Source: Alphaproteobacteria bacterium | Lineage (GTDB): Bacteria > Pseudomonadota > Alphaproteobacteria > UBA7879 | Reading direction: 5' to 3' | Length of the DNA: 64,000 nt | Assembly: GCA_002869105.1 (NCBI GenBank) | Contig: PKTP01000010.1 | Coordinates: forward strand, 160,711-224,710 | Program-made: the position numbers and the translations under genes | Notes under the pieces: generated by a model | Databases searched by the model: none | Told to the model about the DNA's origin: nothing | The model's input: only the letters and a program-made list of their open reading frames with translations | Shown: positions 26,684 through 35,294 of the stretch, piece by piece | Layout: each line of letters starts with the position of its first letter | Position numbering within the stretch: the first letter of the stretch is position 1

Positions 26684-27532
26684 CTATCGTTGGCGAAGGG
26701 TTTCATGAATGTAATCGCTGAGCGCTTGGATAGGGCCTTGGTTTGTATTGTTTTGGAGTAATGTTACCTGAATATCATCAAGGGGTGGCAGCGCTTGACT
26801 CGACGCAAAACACTGAAGATTTTTGGGTACCAACTTTCTTGGTAAAACGGTAATACCCATCCCTGCTTGGACAGCTGCTATTTTACTGGCGTGACTCATG
26901 CTTGAAAATCGAATGCTCCACTTGATATTTTTTTGCGTTAGGGCCCGCAAAGCATGTTCTCTGTAGATGCAAGGTTTTGGGGATAAAATCAAAGGGATAT
27001 CCCCTGTAAAAGTAAGATTGCGCCGAGACCCTACCCATAAAAGTTGTTCAGACCACATTTCTGTTGCATGCGGCACATCCTCAGGACGGCTCATTTTAAC
27101 CAAGGCCAAATCAAACTCACCTTTTTTGAAGCGTTTATAAAGGTTTAAAGTTAAGTCACACTCGATATTTAAATGGAGGCGGGGGTGTGTGATGCTGTAG
27201 TGCGCTAGTATTTCACTGAGAAACAGACTGGCAAAATCTTCGGGGACACCGAAACGAATATCTCCAGATACGTCGGGCTCTTTAAAATAAGACAAGGCTG
27301 AATCATGGAGGTCCAAAATTTGCCTGGCATAACGATAAAAAACGTCACCATCCGGGGTGAGCTGGAAAGGCTTTGTGCGGTTGAGCAGTTTCTTGCCAAT
27401 GGCGATTTCTAGGCGTGCTATCTGTTGACTAATTGCAGATTGAGTGCGTCCCAGCCTCTCTGCAGCAAGCGTAAAATTTCCCTGATCGACAACCATTAAA
27501 AAGCTCTGAAGCTGTGAAATATCAATAGTCAT
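26684..27532 (-). CDS. LysR-family transcriptional regulator divergent from dabBA
   Basis: The 282-residue regulator has an N-terminal winged helix (LQSFLMVVDQGNFTLAAERLGRTQSAISQQIARLE) and a periplasmic-binding-protein-like effector domain with IRFGVPEDFASLFL and VQAGMGITVLPRKLV. It is transcribed divergently from dabB with an 87-base gap, the usual arrangement for a LysR protein that controls its neighbour. In Halothiobacillus the DAB2 operon also has a LysR gene, so control of inorganic-carbon uptake is a reasonable inference. Confidence 0.9.
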   Translation of the reverse strand: MTIDISQLQSFLMVVDQGNFTLAAERLGRTQSAISQQIARLEIAIGKKLLNRTKPFQLTPDGDVFYRYARQILDLHDSALSYFKEPDVSGDIRFGVPEDFASLFLSEILAHYSITHPRLHLNIECDLTLNLYKRFKKGEFDLALVKMSRPEDVPHATEMWSEQLLWVGSRRNLTFTGDIPLILSPKPCIYREHALRALTQKNIKWSIRFSSMSHASKIAAVQAGMGITVLPRKLVPKNLQCFASSQALPPLDDIQVTLLQNNTNQGPIQALSDYIHETLRQR

Positions 27533-27619
27533 TAATTTTTTTAATCAATTTATGATAATTATTAATTTTACTTATTGCACAATTCGGTTTAGTCATCAAT
27601 CATAAAAAAATTAAGAAAT
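27533..27619. promoter_or_regulatory. Divergent promoter region between the LysR gene and dabB
   Basis: An 87-base, strongly A+T-rich gap between divergent start codons. It contains the dyad-like ATTGCACAAT (about 27574-27583) and several TTAATTATC-like repeats suitable for a LysR operator (T-N11-A). The exact operator and transcription starts cannot be read from the sequence. Confidence 0.45.
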
Positions 27620-28951
27620 ATGGCTTTGGATTTTCTTTTTCACGTTGATGCTCTTTCAGAAGTTATGATGGCGTTGGTTGGATTTATCACCATCATTATC
27701 GGCTTTTTTTCATGGCGGTATATGCGGGGAGACCAGTTTTTTGCTGTTTTTTACTGGCGCCTGCTCCTTCTTTTGATGTGCTTAGTTTCTTTAATTTCAG
27801 CAGATCATCTCGCCCTTTTTGTTTTTTCATGGATAGGAGCGAATTATTTTTTAAAGCAGTTGATGATCCACAAACCCAGTTGGGCTGCGGCTGAAAATGC
27901 GGGACGGTTGGCCTGGAAATATCTGGGGGTCGGCTCGTTGATTTTAGCTTTTTCTTTTGTGGTTCTCTATGTTGAGATGGGAACGGCGTCGATCAAAGCC
28001 ATGACTGCGATGACTTATCACTCTGTCATGTTTGAGGTTGCCTTAGCGGGCATTGTGATTTCAGCATTGATTCAGTCAGCACAATGGCCTTTTCACAAAT
28101 GGCTGTTAAGTTCTCTAAATTCACCAACGCCTGTTTCCGCATTGATGCACGCTGGGCTGGTGAATGGAGGGGGCTTTCTCCTGGTTCGTTTTTCTGGGCT
28201 CTTTGCCGACCATTCACATTGGCTTATGGTTTTGTTTATCTTTGGGGCCATTAGCTCTTTGCTCGGCACGTTTTGGAAACTTCTTCAAAATGATGTGAAA
28301 CGCATGTTGGCGTGTTCAACGTTAAGTCAAATGGGCTTCATGGTGATTCAGTGTTCCCTAGGGCTTTTTGCGGCAGCGGTTGCCCACTTATGTTGGCACG
28401 GCCTGTTCAAAGCGTATTTATTTTTGAGCTCTGGTGGCGTTGCTTCAGAGAAAAGATTTGATAAACCGCTTCAGCTAACCCCCTTTCGGATTTTGATTGC
28501 TGTGTGCGCGGGGGCGTTATTTGCCTTTGCTTTTGCCTATGGCAGTGGGCGGTCTTTGACTGCGCTTACGACCAACAGTATCCTTGTTTTCATTGCTTTT
28601 ATAGCTGGCGTTCAGATGGCATTTACCTTGCTGCAAGAGCCTGTTCGGTATGTTGTGCTTAAAGCCCTTTGCCTGGCCACGATTTTAGGTACTTTTTATG
28701 GCTATAATGTCTGGTTGATTGAATCACATTTGCCTGAAACCCTTATGGTTCCGAGGCCGTTGAATTGGGTTTTTATAGCTTATCTTGCTTTTATTTCTGC
28801 TGCTTGGGGAGTGATGATCGTTGTGCGTCAGTGGGATCAGAAGGGTAGAGTGCCTGTTTGGTATAAAAAACTATACGTAAAAGGGCTGAATGCGAGCCAA
28901 CCAGCTCTAAAAACCATGACATTACAGCGCCTTTTTTATCGCTATAAATGA
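27620..28951 (+). CDS. dabB: DabB, proton-conducting membrane subunit of the inorganic-carbon uptake complex
   Basis: The 443-residue membrane protein of the NuoL/MrpA antiporter superfamily has about 12 helices, with the family signature KWLLSSLNSPTPVSALMHAGLVNGGG (here given as its start and end) and the LACSTLSQMGFM motif. Next to a DabA gene, and without other complex I or Mrp genes, it is best read as DabB, which couples ion flow to the carbonic-anhydrase-like DabA to trap CO2 as bicarbonate. In older databases it may be labelled an NADH dehydrogenase subunit. Confidence 0.9.
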   Translation: MALDFLFHVDALSEVMMALVGFITIIIGFFSWRYMRGDQFFAVFYWRLLLLLMCLVSLISADHLALFVFSWIGANYFLKQLMIHKPSWAAAENAGRLAWKYLGVGSLILAFSFVVLYVEMGTASIKAMTAMTYHSVMFEVALAGIVISALIQSAQWPFHKWLLSSLNSPTPVSALMHAGLVNGGGFLLVRFSGLFADHSHWLMVLFIFGAISSLLGTFWKLLQNDVKRMLACSTLSQMGFMVIQCSLGLFAAAVAHLCWHGLFKAYLFLSSGGVASEKRFDKPLQLTPFRILIAVCAGALFAFAFAYGSGRSLTALTTNSILVFIAFIAGVQMAFTLLQEPVRYVVLKALCLATILGTFYGYNVWLIESHLPETLMVPRPLNWVFIAYLAFISAAWGVMIVVRQWDQKGRVPVWYKKLYVKGLNASQPALKTMTLQRLFYRYK

Positions 28952-28965
28952 TGAAAACAGAGCTG

Positions 28966-29000
28966 TTTTGAGTCAAAATAGGGCCGTTTTTGATCAAAAA
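28966..29000. promoter_or_regulatory. Pair of palindromes between dabB and dabA
   Basis: TTTTGAGTCAAAA (28966-28978) and TTTTTGATCAAAAA (28987-29000) are two near-identical dyads 8 bases apart, immediately upstream of the dabA ribosome site. They could be an operator, a small RNA hairpin that adjusts DabA relative to DabB, or chance in A+T-rich DNA. Confidence 0.4.
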
Positions 29001-29023
29001 CACCCCTTAAAATGGAGATTTTG

Positions 29024-31135
29024 ATGCTTAAGAAAATGATACAATCAAGTTGGAACAAGATGGCTCCCTTTTGGCCGTTACAAAATCTGATTGCAGTCAA
29101 CCCGCTGCAGGGTTTGGAACATCTGCCGATACACGAATCTCTCAAAGAGGCGATGGCTACGTTTGAACAGGAACAATGGCCCCCTGAGCTGGATGCGCTT
29201 AATGCTGCCACCATTAAATGGTGTCAAACCTATTATGATAAAGATCAGGCCACCTTGAAATTGCCAGGGCGCCAACGGGGGTTTTATCAGTCGCTCTGTC
29301 AATTGCTTCCCCACGATTGTTATGTTCATCAAAATGATCCCAGCCTCAAAAAATGGCTACAGAAATTACCGTCCAATGCCTTGCAGGCCATTGAGTTGTG
29401 CTTGTTACGATTGGAGATACCAGAGGATGATCAAGAGCAATTTCTTTTCTTAATGCTTGTAACTCTTCCAGGGTGGGCCGCTCATGTGAAATACAGAGCG
29501 GAGTGGGCGCCAACACCTCGAGAGAGAGAGGCCATTGACTATCTTGCAGCGCGGTTGATTATAACCGTTTGTATGTGGCCTGAGGCGGCAAAGATTTTGC
29601 CTTTTTATCAACAACAGGTCACTCAACTCCCAGACGTCAAGGATCGATTATCCTCGATTGAAAAAACCGAAAAAATGTACGTTGATGATTTAAGCGCCAA
29701 ACTAGAAAAATCAGCTTCCAAAATGACGGCAACAAACTCAGCGCCTGACGCGCAATTGGTGTTTTGTATTGATGTGCGATCAGAGCAAATCCGGCGCGCC
29801 ATTGAAAAGCAGGGCAACTATCAAACAATCGGCTTTGCTGGCTTTTTTGGGTTGCCGATTTCAATTCGTAACGGTTTAAGCAAGGAGGAACATGCTTCTT
29901 GCCCGGTGCTTTTGAAACCAACTGCATGTGTTGAAAAAACACCGAAACGTCTCAAAAAAACCCGGCAATTTTATCGCACAACCCACGCCGTTAAGCGGCT
30001 TTATCAAGCTTTGAAATATTCCTTTTTAACCCCTCTTGCTTTGGTTGAAGCAACAGGAAGTTTATTTGGTTTTTGGGCCATGATGCGATCACTCTTCCCA
30101 AGGTGGACCTCACAAATTCAAAAAAAATTGTCAAAAGAACTGGGTAAAATTAATTTAAATCGGTTTGATTTGTCAGCTATTCCATTAGAGGATCAGGTGA
30201 AGCTTGCCTCTGGGGCGTTGCAGTTAATGGGGTTAACAAAAAATTATGCCACACAGGTGGTTTTTTGTGGCCATGGCAGCACCACCCAAAATAACGCGTT
30301 TGCCTCATCTTTAGATTGTGGGGCGTGTGGTGGCCATGAAGGATTAGACAATGCGCGTGTTTTGGCCCAAATTTTAAATCAGCAGGCTGTTCGAAAAGGT
30401 CTGCAAGAAAGAGGGCTCATTATTCCAGATCAAACGGTTTTTTATGGCGCGCGTCATGATACAACGACAGATCAGATTGATATTTATACATCTGATATTT
30501 CTGAAAAGGGGAGACAGCTCCAGCTTAGCCTGGGAAAGGCACGCCAAGAAAACATAAAAAATAGATTGAAAAAACTGCCCGTCACACAGTCAACCATCGA
30601 CGCTGCCAAAACATTGAGCAGTGATTGGGCACAAGTGCGCCCTGAATGGGGATTGGCACGCAATGCCAGTTTAATTGTTGGCCCCAGATCATGGACACAG
30701 GAGATTAACCTTGAAGGCCGGTCATTTCTTCATGAGTATGAGTGGCAAACAGATACAGATAGTACCCATCTCACAACCATTATGACAGCTCCGATGGTTG
30801 TGGCCCATTGGATTAATATGCAGTACTTTTTTTCAACGTTGAACCCCGTTGCTTATGGTGCTGGCAGTAAGATCACCCAAAACATTACGGGGAAGATTGG
30901 GGTGATGCAGGGGAATGCGAGTGATTTGATGCATGGGCTGGCGCTTCAATCCGTTTATGAGAACGATACAACGCCCTATCATCAACCACTGCGTCTACAG
31001 GTGTTTATTTATGCGCCTTTGGAGCGGGTGCAGGAGATTGTCAACGCCCAGCCTAAGATTGCAGCATTGATTAAGAACAAGTGGATTTTTATCAATTGTT
31101 TTGATCCTGATCAAAAAGCAATGATTGCAGTATAA
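29024..31135 (+). CDS. dabA: DabA, carbonic-anhydrase-like subunit of the inorganic-carbon uptake complex (DUF2309/UPF0753)
   Basis: About 703 residues from the ATG at 29024, chosen because GGAG lies 6 bases upstream; an ATG at 29012 has no ribosome site. The zinc site expected for DabA is present: Cys248 and Asp250 in LVFCIDVRSE, His417 in FCGHGS and Cys432 in LDCGACGGHEG. The His-to-Cys spacing of 15 matches that reported for Halothiobacillus DabA2 (His524, Cys539). With DabB it hydrates cytoplasmic CO2 and keeps bicarbonate inside, feeding carboxylases. A second Cys (435) next to the zinc Cys is also conserved-looking. Confidence 0.95.
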   Translation: MLKKMIQSSWNKMAPFWPLQNLIAVNPLQGLEHLPIHESLKEAMATFEQEQWPPELDALNAATIKWCQTYYDKDQATLKLPGRQRGFYQSLCQLLPHDCYVHQNDPSLKKWLQKLPSNALQAIELCLLRLEIPEDDQEQFLFLMLVTLPGWAAHVKYRAEWAPTPREREAIDYLAARLIITVCMWPEAAKILPFYQQQVTQLPDVKDRLSSIEKTEKMYVDDLSAKLEKSASKMTATNSAPDAQLVFCIDVRSEQIRRAIEKQGNYQTIGFAGFFGLPISIRNGLSKEEHASCPVLLKPTACVEKTPKRLKKTRQFYRTTHAVKRLYQALKYSFLTPLALVEATGSLFGFWAMMRSLFPRWTSQIQKKLSKELGKINLNRFDLSAIPLEDQVKLASGALQLMGLTKNYATQVVFCGHGSTTQNNAFASSLDCGACGGHEGLDNARVLAQILNQQAVRKGLQERGLIIPDQTVFYGARHDTTTDQIDIYTSDISEKGRQLQLSLGKARQENIKNRLKKLPVTQSTIDAAKTLSSDWAQVRPEWGLARNASLIVGPRSWTQEINLEGRSFLHEYEWQTDTDSTHLTTIMTAPMVVAHWINMQYFFSTLNPVAYGAGSKITQNITGKIGVMQGNASDLMHGLALQSVYENDTTPYHQPLRLQVFIYAPLERVQEIVNAQPKIAALIKNKWIFINCFDPDQKAMIAV

Positions 31136-31244
31136 AGGGAGGATCCCTTTCCATTAACTTTCTCTCCAACGCCTTCTTTATCAGGACTTTCTTGTTTTTT
31201 TATGTGTTTTGGATATAACATCATAAAAAAAACAGGGTTTTAAA

Positions 31245-32036
31245 ATGGCTTTTAAGAAAAAATTAGCTGCCGTCTCTCTTGTGTTTGCTCTTAATAGTAC
31301 TCACGGTATTTATGAGCCGACATATTATACATCTTATCTTCCCCTTACAGTCAGGCCGTCAATTTGTAAGGATTACAAAAGCTCAAGTGCTAATGCTGTA
31401 TGGTATATGTATCGCATCCTAACCGATCCAGAATCTATTTGGTATAAGGATGGTATAACAGGAAGCAGTGTGGTTTATGGGTATAAAGAATGCCTTAAAA
31501 GTTTAGCCAGTGTAGCACGAACATTTGACGTCACAAAAGGCGATAGAACAGGGGCTGAGAAATATCTTTTTGATATTAACAAAGGGCTTTTAAGTCCTGA
31601 TAAAAACTCTGGTATTGGTCAAATTATTGCGGCGGTTGCTGCCTATATCCAAGCTGATATGCCGGCAGATATTAATCGTTTTCCTCAGATTAAACTGAAT
31701 AATGGAAAAACCATGAATATAGCCCAGGCCGTTTCTTTCTTTGTGAAGCTGTTTAGAGAAGATGGAGCTCTAAAAACCAGCTTAGAATTACAGAAAATTT
31801 ATACAGATGCATTTGGTGGTGGAAGGCTGGCGGCCGCAGCTGCTTCAGCATCTCGTGCCATGCAAAATGTATGGAAAGAGGGGGACCCCTACCATCCCCC
31901 ATCAATCAAGAAAGCGATGGAAGCCGAGCAGCGTGCCATGGAGAGGGGACCTCGGTCACCTAGTCCTACCCGTCAAAGGGCGGCAGCTGCTAGAGCAAAA
32001 AATCGGGATGACATCAGAAAAAAATATAATCTCTAA
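31245..32036 (+). CDS. Secreted protein of unknown function with Ala/Arg-rich tail
   Basis: 263 residues with a signal peptide (MAFKKKLAAVSLVFALNSTHG), an aromatic N-terminal region (YEPTYYTSYLPLTV), two Cys (about 39 and 82) and a mostly helical body. The C-terminal 60 residues are low-complexity, rich in Ala, Arg and Pro (RGPRSPSPTRQRAAAARAK). It stands alone between dabA and murJ and has its own terminator. Nothing I recognise; a host-directed secreted protein is possible but unsupported beyond the signal and tail. Confidence 0.6.
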   Translation: MAFKKKLAAVSLVFALNSTHGIYEPTYYTSYLPLTVRPSICKDYKSSSANAVWYMYRILTDPESIWYKDGITGSSVVYGYKECLKSLASVARTFDVTKGDRTGAEKYLFDINKGLLSPDKNSGIGQIIAAVAAYIQADMPADINRFPQIKLNNGKTMNIAQAVSFFVKLFREDGALKTSLELQKIYTDAFGGGRLAAAAASASRAMQNVWKEGDPYHPPSIKKAMEAEQRAMERGPRSPSPTRQRAAAARAKNRDDIRKKYNL

Positions 32037-32071
32037 AAGAAAATAGCTCTGTCCTCCTATTTTTTTGTCCT

Positions 32072-32103
32072 AAGCCGGCTATCATTTGGCCGGCTTTTTT
32101 TTA
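32072..32103. terminator. Rho-independent terminator between the secreted unknown and murJ
   Basis: AAGCCGGC (32072-32079), a 9-base loop and GCCGGCTT (32089-32096) followed by T. It ends the plus-strand gene; its hairpin also sits at the 3' end of convergent murJ, overlapping the murJ stop codon region. Confidence 0.85.
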
Positions 32104-33612
32104 TGCAGGAGTTCGAAGATTTTTGATGGTTAGGCCTAAAAGTTGGGTGATGAGTAGGTAAAGAGCAGCACCCATTCCAATAAGCCCAGCGACTTTGAGT
32201 TGACGGATATATAGAAAGTCTATGAGGTGAGAGTTTTTAAGAAGATGTAAGCCAAAGACCATGAGAATGGCAGCAACAAGGCAGATCCCTATTTTTTTCT
32301 GTAAAGCCCTAGAAGGTCTAAACCAGGTGTTCCGATGAAGCAAAACAATCAAGATCGTGAGTTGAATCCAATAAGCAATGCTGGTGCCAACGGCAATACC
32401 TACGTAACTATAAAATTGAGAGAGAATGATATTGATAACGATATTAGTGACCAGAATGAAGCTGGTTAAAATCACCGGGGTCCGGGTATCGCCCCGGGCA
32501 AAATAGGCGTTGGTGAGCACCTTGACCAACACAAAGGCAGGTAAGCCTACAATAAAGGCACGCAAACATTGTGAAGTTGCGTCAACGTCTTTCAGGGAAA
32601 AATGACCATAATGATAGAGAGACTGAACAATATCTGGCGCTAAAGTGAAGATGCCAAGCGCACAAGGAAATGCAAGATACAGAGACCCTAAAATACCTTT
32701 GTTCATTGTTTTAAGAGCTTCATTCGGGTGGTTCTGACCAATCTGCCGAGAGAGTTGCGGTAAAACAACCAGTCCCATGGATGCGCCAATGAGCCCTAGT
32801 GGAAATTGATTAATCCGATCAGCAAACGATAGATAGGAAATACCAGACGGAATGAAGGAGGCAATGATATCGGATGAGAGAAGATTGATTTGATAAATAC
32901 CTGCCCCGTAAATACCAGGCAAAATCTTGTTGAAGAGCTGCTTCATAGATTTTGTCCATCGAGGCTTGATCACCCGAATGTTTAAATTTTTTTGTGCAAC
33001 ATACCAAACAAGACCCAGTTGCAAGGCGCCTGAGACCGGTATAGACCAACTCAGTGCAAAAGCTGTTTGAAGAGGTGAGGAAGAAAAGAGGGATATAAAT
33101 AAAATGGCATTTATATTGAGTAAAATGGAGGAGGCTGAAGCAATGGCGAATTTGTTAAGACTATTGAGGATTGACATAAACAGAGAAGCAAGAGAAATAA
33201 AAATAATATAGGGAAACATGATTCGGCCGAGGTAAACCACAAGCTCAAAGGTTTGATTTTTCTCAAACCCCATGGCAATCAGGCCCATAACTTGTGGCAT
33301 GAAGATTTCAAATACAGCCGTGAGCCCTATTAACATCAGGCACAGAAAGGCCAGTGTGTTGCTGACAAAGAGGCTTGCCGCTTTGGGGTGACGGTGCCAA
33401 ATCTTGGTAAAAATCGGAATAAAGGCGGCATTAAAAGCCCCTTCGGCAAAGAGCCTGCGAAAGGTGTTGGGCAAACGAAAGCCAAGGAAGAAAGCATCTG
33501 TGATGGGTCCAGGGCCAATATAGGATGCAATGAGCATGTCCCGAACGTATCCAAGAGCCCGGCTGACCAGGATAAGACCACTTACTGTTGAAAAGGATTT
33601 AAGCAAAGCCAA
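32101..33612 (-). CDS. murJ: Lipid II flippase MurJ (MviN family)
   Basis: The 503-residue polytopic protein (about 14 helices) of the MOP superfamily moves lipid II across the inner membrane for peptidoglycan synthesis. It begins MALLKSFSTVSGLILVSRALGYVRDMLIA and has FRLPNTFRRLFAEGAFNAAFIPIF and the ARGDTRTPV motif characteristic of MurJ. The function is essential, so the cell has a peptidoglycan wall. Confidence 0.95.
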   Translation of the reverse strand: MALLKSFSTVSGLILVSRALGYVRDMLIASYIGPGPITDAFFLGFRLPNTFRRLFAEGAFNAAFIPIFTKIWHRHPKAASLFVSNTLAFLCLMLIGLTAVFEIFMPQVMGLIAMGFEKNQTFELVVYLGRIMFPYIIFISLASLFMSILNSLNKFAIASASSILLNINAILFISLFSSSPLQTAFALSWSIPVSGALQLGLVWYVAQKNLNIRVIKPRWTKSMKQLFNKILPGIYGAGIYQINLLSSDIIASFIPSGISYLSFADRINQFPLGLIGASMGLVVLPQLSRQIGQNHPNEALKTMNKGILGSLYLAFPCALGIFTLAPDIVQSLYHYGHFSLKDVDATSQCLRAFIVGLPAFVLVKVLTNAYFARGDTRTPVILTSFILVTNIVINIILSQFYSYVGIAVGTSIAYWIQLTILIVLLHRNTWFRPSRALQKKIGICLVAAILMVFGLHLLKNSHLIDFLYIRQLKVAGLIGMGAALYLLITQLLGLTIKNLRTPA

Positions 33613-33683
33613 TGCTGATCCATGATTTTAGAGGGCGTGTCGAGGTCGTGATGCGTGTGCGAAGGACACAAGCTGAGGTCATG

Positions 33684-34370
33684 TTACTCGGCAAGGCGTT
33701 GTTTGAGAACCTTATTGAGACCACTGAGAGAACCCCCATGATTTTCAATAATTGAGCTATACTCGGAGCGCTGAGTCGTGCTCATACTCAAGCCTTCGAC
33801 GATAACATCTGTAATACGATATTCACCATCACTATCTTTGAATACTTTCCACTCAACTTCAATGGGGGAAGCGTTGGGCTTTTTGATATCACTATAGACA
33901 CGAATGAGGTTTGATTTACCCCCAGCAGGGCGAGCATGATTGACCACAAAGGATTCATCTTGATAATTTTTGAACCGTTCCGTATAGACATCTGCAATGG
34001 ATTGTTTGAAGAGCTCAAAAAACTCCTTTTTCTCTTCCGTCGTGGCCGTGCGACGATAGCGACCCAGGACAAAAGTTGCGATGCTTTTTACAGCAAAATG
34101 ATTGATGAAAATTTCTTCAAATTCTTTTTTCTGTTGAGCGGGATTATCTTTTTTAGCTGTTAAAACATGAATGGCTTTTGACCCCAAGTCTTTGATAAAT
34201 GCTTCAGCTTCTTTGAGGTTTGCGTCCTCTGTTTTGGCATTTTGATCTTTCTCGGATGACTCAGCAGAAACACTCTCTTGTTCAGAGGCGTCTTCGGCTG
34301 CATCACTGACCGCCATGAACCATGGATTGAATAGGATCAGAAGAGAAAGGATGAAATATTTTTTTAACAT
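33684..34370 (-). CDS. mlaC: Phospholipid-shuttle periplasmic protein MlaC (Ttg2D family)
   Basis: The 228-residue exported protein (signal about 1-24, then a Glu/Ser-rich linker) has the MlaC/Ttg2 domain: FVLGRYRRTATTEEKKEFFELFKQ, YQDESFVV, VEWKVFKDSDGEYRITDVIVEGLSM and TQRSEYSSII. It carries lipids between the MlaA outer-membrane part and the inner-membrane ABC transporter. It follows mlaA with a 2-base gap; the transporter genes mlaD-F are not in the window. Confidence 0.92.
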   Translation of the reverse strand: MLKKYFILSLLILFNPWFMAVSDAAEDASEQESVSAESSEKDQNAKTEDANLKEAEAFIKDLGSKAIHVLTAKKDNPAQQKKEFEEIFINHFAVKSIATFVLGRYRRTATTEEKKEFFELFKQSIADVYTERFKNYQDESFVVNHARPAGGKSNLIRVYSDIKKPNASPIEVEWKVFKDSDGEYRITDVIVEGLSMSTTQRSEYSSIIENHGGSLSGLNKVLKQRLAE

Positions 34371-34372
34371 TA

Positions 34373-35218
34373 TTATTCAAATGCCTCATCATAAGTTAAT
34401 GGTAAAGGTCCTTCAGAACTGGAAGGCTTACCATCACGGTTAAGGTGCGCACGGCGCTGCGCATAAAGTGAGCGAACGGTTGCATAAAAGTCTATGGACG
34501 TTTCTTTCAGTGAGTCAATTTCATCACTGTAATAAGCCCGTCTGGATAAAACTTCAGCTGACCAGCGAATGTAGATATACTCCTTTTTATCATTGGCGCG
34601 AAGAACCAGGTTTACTGGATCGCCGAAAGTATCAACACCTTGTCCCAGTGCATCGCGAAGTGAGCTTGGACCTAGAAGAGGAAGGACAAGATAGGGACCA
34701 CTTTCAAACCCCCAACTTTCCAGGGTTTGTCCAAAATCTTCTTCATGTTTTTCGAGGCCAATCTCTGAGGCAACATCAAAAAGACCCACTATACCCAATG
34801 TTGAGTTAACAATAAAACGCCCTAGGGTTTCAAAGGCATCATCGATCTTCCCCTGGAGAGCAGAGTTCACAAAGCGAACAGGTTCCATAAGATTGCTCAG
34901 GGTGTTTCGAACACCCGTTTGAACAAAATCAGGCAGAAATGTTTTATAGATCATTGCCAAGGGATTGATGACAATTATATCGGCAAAGTCGTTGATCATG
35001 AACATGAGGCGATTAAAAGGTTCTAATGGATCGTCAATCTCACCTTCATTATAATTTTCAAGAACGTCCTCAGCGGTGATGGAATGATTGTCAGTGGATG
35101 TAGCCGGAGGTTTGGTTTGGATGTTTGGCTGTGGAAGGTATATGGTTGTTGCCAGTGGACCTTGAAAACAAAGCACCCAAGTGAAAGCAGTTATCGTTAT
35201 GCATTTTACAAGCTTCAT
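34373..35218 (-). CDS. mlaA: Outer-membrane phospholipid-removal lipoprotein MlaA (VacJ)
   Basis: About 281 residues with a signal peptide lacking a good lipobox, then the MlaA core: DPLEPFNRLMFMINDFAD, VRNTLSNLMEPVRFVNSALQG, RFIVNSTLGIVGLFDVA, DFGQTLESWGFESGPYLVLPLLGPSSLRDALG (shown in parts) and VDTFGDP. The ATG at 35218 is preferred over one 12 bases upstream because it has GGGA close before it. MlaA keeps the outer leaflet free of phospholipids. It forms an operon with mlaC. Confidence 0.93.
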   Translation of the reverse strand: MKLVKCITITAFTWVLCFQGPLATTIYLPQPNIQTKPPATSTDNHSITAEDVLENYNEGEIDDPLEPFNRLMFMINDFADIIVINPLAMIYKTFLPDFVQTGVRNTLSNLMEPVRFVNSALQGKIDDAFETLGRFIVNSTLGIVGLFDVASEIGLEKHEEDFGQTLESWGFESGPYLVLPLLGPSSLRDALGQGVDTFGDPVNLVLRANDKKEYIYIRWSAEVLSRRAYYSDEIDSLKETSIDFYATVRSLYAQRRAHLNRDGKPSSSEGPLPLTYDEAFE

Positions 35219-35294
35219 AATTCCCACCATGAGTTTTAAGAGTAGCCTAACTTTTTACAAAACACAAGTTACACGCAGTTGCTTTGTATTTTGT

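Noticed and set aside
27533..27619. Possible Fur-like box with GATAATTATTAAT
   Set aside because: The match to the 19-base Fur consensus is poor; LysR-type control explains the layout better.
29078..29332. Minus-strand frame inside dabA
   Set aside because: Antisense to a strongly conserved enzyme with no ribosome site.
34468..34809. Plus-strand frame of about 113 residues opposite mlaA
   Set aside because: Lies entirely against the conserved mlaA coding sequence and has a biased, low-quality composition.
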